A stretch of DNA of 22,500 nt. Origin: Chara braunii (Eukaryota; Streptophyta; Charophyceae; Charales; Characeae). A model generated the notes under the pieces. It saw nothing but the letters and a program-made list of their open reading frames with translations. It did no database searches and was not told the DNA's origin. The position numbers and the translations under genes are program-made. The stretch covers positions 1,740,087 through 1,762,586 of the forward strand of contig BFEA01000293.1 in NCBI GenBank assembly GCA_003427395.1. Direction: 5' to 3'. How positions within the stretch are numbered: position 1 is the first letter of the stretch; each line of letters begins with the position of its first letter. Positions 20,898 through 22,500 of this stretch are shown in pieces.

Positions 20898-21910
20898 AAA
20901 GTTCGTCCGTATCCGAACGTCACATCCCGGTGAATGGAGACAGTTCAGGAAATTCGAATACCGACGAACTTTAAATATTCTCATGTTCTTCAAGTGGCAA
21001 ACCCCGAATGTAATCGAACCCCTTCTAAACACCCCAACCCACAAAATTTGAAGTTCCCCGAGATCCGAACTTCAATTATTGTGGGAAGTGATGTTCGATT
21101 CAATTTCGAAAACATCACGGTTGTAGTCATCACAATGGACATGTGAATATTTGAAGTTATCCAGGATATGGACTTCACATATCAGCGATACGAGGCGACA
21201 AAAGAAGTTTGGATGTTAGGGAACTGGATCAATTCACTAATCTTCTACACTTAATAAAATCCAAATTCGTAGAACCTCGCACTGAACACCCTCACCCATA
21301 ATATTCGAAGTTAAAATATTGAGGGAATCGATCCGATTCCGGTAACATCAGGACTCCGATCATCACATAGGACGGTCGAATACTTGAAGTTCGCCAGTAT
21401 TCGAACTTCACGTATTATCCATAAGGGACGACTGAAGAAGTTCGGATGCCGGCAAACTTTAGCGATTCGCTCATCTTGTACTCTTGGTGAAGACTGGATG
21501 TTGGCGAACCTCGCATTGAACATCCTCACCTGTAACATTCGAAGTTTGCCGGGATCCAAACTTGCAATATAGACGTCGTGCTGTTCGGCCCAATTCCGGT
21601 AACATTTGGACTGCGGTCACCAAAGAGGACGAACGAATACTTGAAGTTTGTCGGTATCTGAACTTCACACGTTGGCGAATGGAGCCTGTGCGGGAAGTTC
21701 AGACACTGGTGAACTTCGAATATTGTCGCGATCTTTAAGCGCCAGAGTCGAAATGTCGTCGAACTCTTTCTAAGCACCCCTACCCACAACATGTGAAGTT
21801 CACCGAGATTCAAACTTAAGCTATTGTGGGAAGGGGTGTTTGGTTCAGTTTCGACAACATCACGACTCCAGTCATTGTAGTGGAGAGGTGAATACACAAG
21901 TTCACCTGTA
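20898..21910. repeat. Tandem satellite array, ~235-257-bp units with foldback cores
   Basis: Units start with GAAGTT-like words at 20898, 21153, 21386, 21643 and a partial one at 21897, giving spacings of 255, 233, 257 and 254. Each start is a quasi-palindrome of the form GAAGTTCGCC(n)nTATTCGAACTTC. Each unit also holds a second foldback. The clearest, at 21775-21838, has arms CACCCCTACCCACAA and TTGTGGGAAGGGGTG (14/15 complementary) enclosing another GAAGTT...AACTT core. Further shared landmarks are AACATCA(C/G)GACTCC and GGTAACAT. Copies are strongly diverged. There is no coding potential. Confidence 0.8.
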
Positions 21911-21912
21911 TC

Positions 21913-22012
21913 CTCTTCCTGACGGAGTCTTTCATCTTCTTCGTCCTCATCCTCATCGAGAACCTCCACAACTTCTTTCCTCTGTTCTAGTTCTGGTTCC
22001 TTCCAAGGAGAT
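21913..22012 (-). pseudogene. Acidic coding-like segment
   Basis: Minus-strand frame reading KEPELEQRKEVVEVL and then a run of Asp/Glu (DEDEDEEDERLRQEEDTG). It lies between the right-edge frame and the satellite array, in a different phase and closed upstream by a stop. The exon-like end GATACAG|GTGAAC near 21906 resembles a splice donor right where satellite sequence begins. It could be the next exon or a frame-shifted continuation of 22031-22500. Low confidence. Confidence 0.35.
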
Positions 22013-22030
22013 GCTTAACTTGGGCCGATC

Positions 22031-22500
22031 TTATCTTGAGCTCTTATCATGGTCGCCTGCGGCACCCTTCCATGCGAGGTTGGAGGCCTGAAGGTCATTC
22101 CCCACTGTCGCCACCCCTAGATACCCTTGTTGTGCTGCTACTGTTGCAAAACCGGGTTCATATAAGAATACCTTCGGCAGCTCAGCGTTCCACAACCTCA
22201 CTTCCTCGCAGATTCCCAACAACTTTCGTTGGTACATTCCCATTTTTGCCATTGAATCCTCCATCTTGCCGATGATACTTACCGCAGGCTCGGGCCCATC
22301 CTCCAAGTCATCCTCATCGAACTCAAGGACTATTTTATTTTTTATACTCGTCCCTTCCTCTAGTCTCAAAGTTACCTCCTCACCATTTTCCACCTCTTCC
22401 ACCTGTACAGACAATACTTCCTTCTCTTGCCATATCCTAAACATTGTAGGCTGCGTGGGCTGCTCATTCACCCGTCTAAAGGTTTTTTTCCTTGTGCCGC
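22031..22500 (-). CDS. Partial acidic protein of unknown function, cut by the window edge
   Basis: An open frame of 156 codons entering from beyond 22500 with no stop until 22031-22033, and the only long non-repetitive frame in the right third. It starts (as seen) GTRKKTFRRVNEQP, then an acidic region (VEEVENGEEV, EFDEDDLEDGPEPAV), then a more ordinary stretch (KMGMYQRKLLGICEEVRLWN, LPKVFLYEPGFATVAAQQG). I do not recognise a family. The acidic, helical character would fit a retroelement gag-like or ORF1-like protein, or a host nuclear protein. The true start lies outside the window. Confidence 0.5.
   Translation of the reverse strand, partial: GTRKKTFRRVNEQPTQPTMFRIWQEKEVLSVQVEEVENGEEVTLRLEEGTSIKNKIVLEFDEDDLEDGPEPAVSIIGKMEDSMAKMGMYQRKLLGICEEVRLWNAELPKVFLYEPGFATVAAQQGYLGVATVGNDLQASNLAWKGAAGDHDKSSR

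Overview
The window looks like repeat-rich nuclear DNA from a green-lineage eukaryote, most likely a streptophyte alga of the Chara type or an early land plant. The reasons are a plant-type LINE with a zf-RVT-like tail, an insertion of mitochondrial DNA carrying LSU rRNA and a plant-like nad4L start, long (GA)n microsatellites, and a Penelope-like element (PLE) of the permuted Chlamys type, which is known from green algae, spike mosses and slime molds. The species is an inference. I see no intact host gene.

Positions 451-6171 (minus strand) hold a nearly full-length PLE flanked by pseudo-LTRs (451-955 and 5547-6171). In transcript order it has a 5' pLTR, a leader, an Arg/Ser-rich segment with a coiled coil, a SAP-like and acidic segment, a phase-matched 158-bp intron, a GIY-YIG endonuclease, a CxC motif (CPC) and a PLE-type reverse transcriptase, then the 3' pLTR, which ends directly on a (GA)n/(CT)n microsatellite. 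This copy carries two premature stops, a frame break between endonuclease and RT, and FVDN in place of the usual xxDD in RT motif C. The N-terminal extension joined through an intron to a permuted PLE is the most novel item here.

Positions 6172-10631 contain no convincing gene. They hold G/T-rich degenerate sequence, a T-rich tract, two perfect hairpins (8927-8953, 9141-9160), an AT-rich foldback element (about 9543-10026) and two short palindromes.

Positions 10648-16891 (minus strand) are a 5'-truncated, decayed L1-like LINE with a 24-nt poly(A) tail and a matching 12-bp target-site duplication (11/12). Its endonuclease domain is split by a mitochondrial insertion (about 15375-16235) containing the 3' end of the LSU rRNA gene, with a 118-bp segment tandemly duplicated, and a nad4L start. 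The nesting gives an order: LINE first, mitochondrial DNA second.

Positions 17163-22500 are a mosaic of simple and satellite repeats: (GA)n, a TG-rich tract, a CAAT/ATCG tetranucleotide-derived tract with an embedded ~27-bp repeat, and a tandem array of ~235-257-bp units (20898-about 21910) whose units contain foldback cores. An acidic reading frame on the minus strand enters from the right edge (22500-22031).
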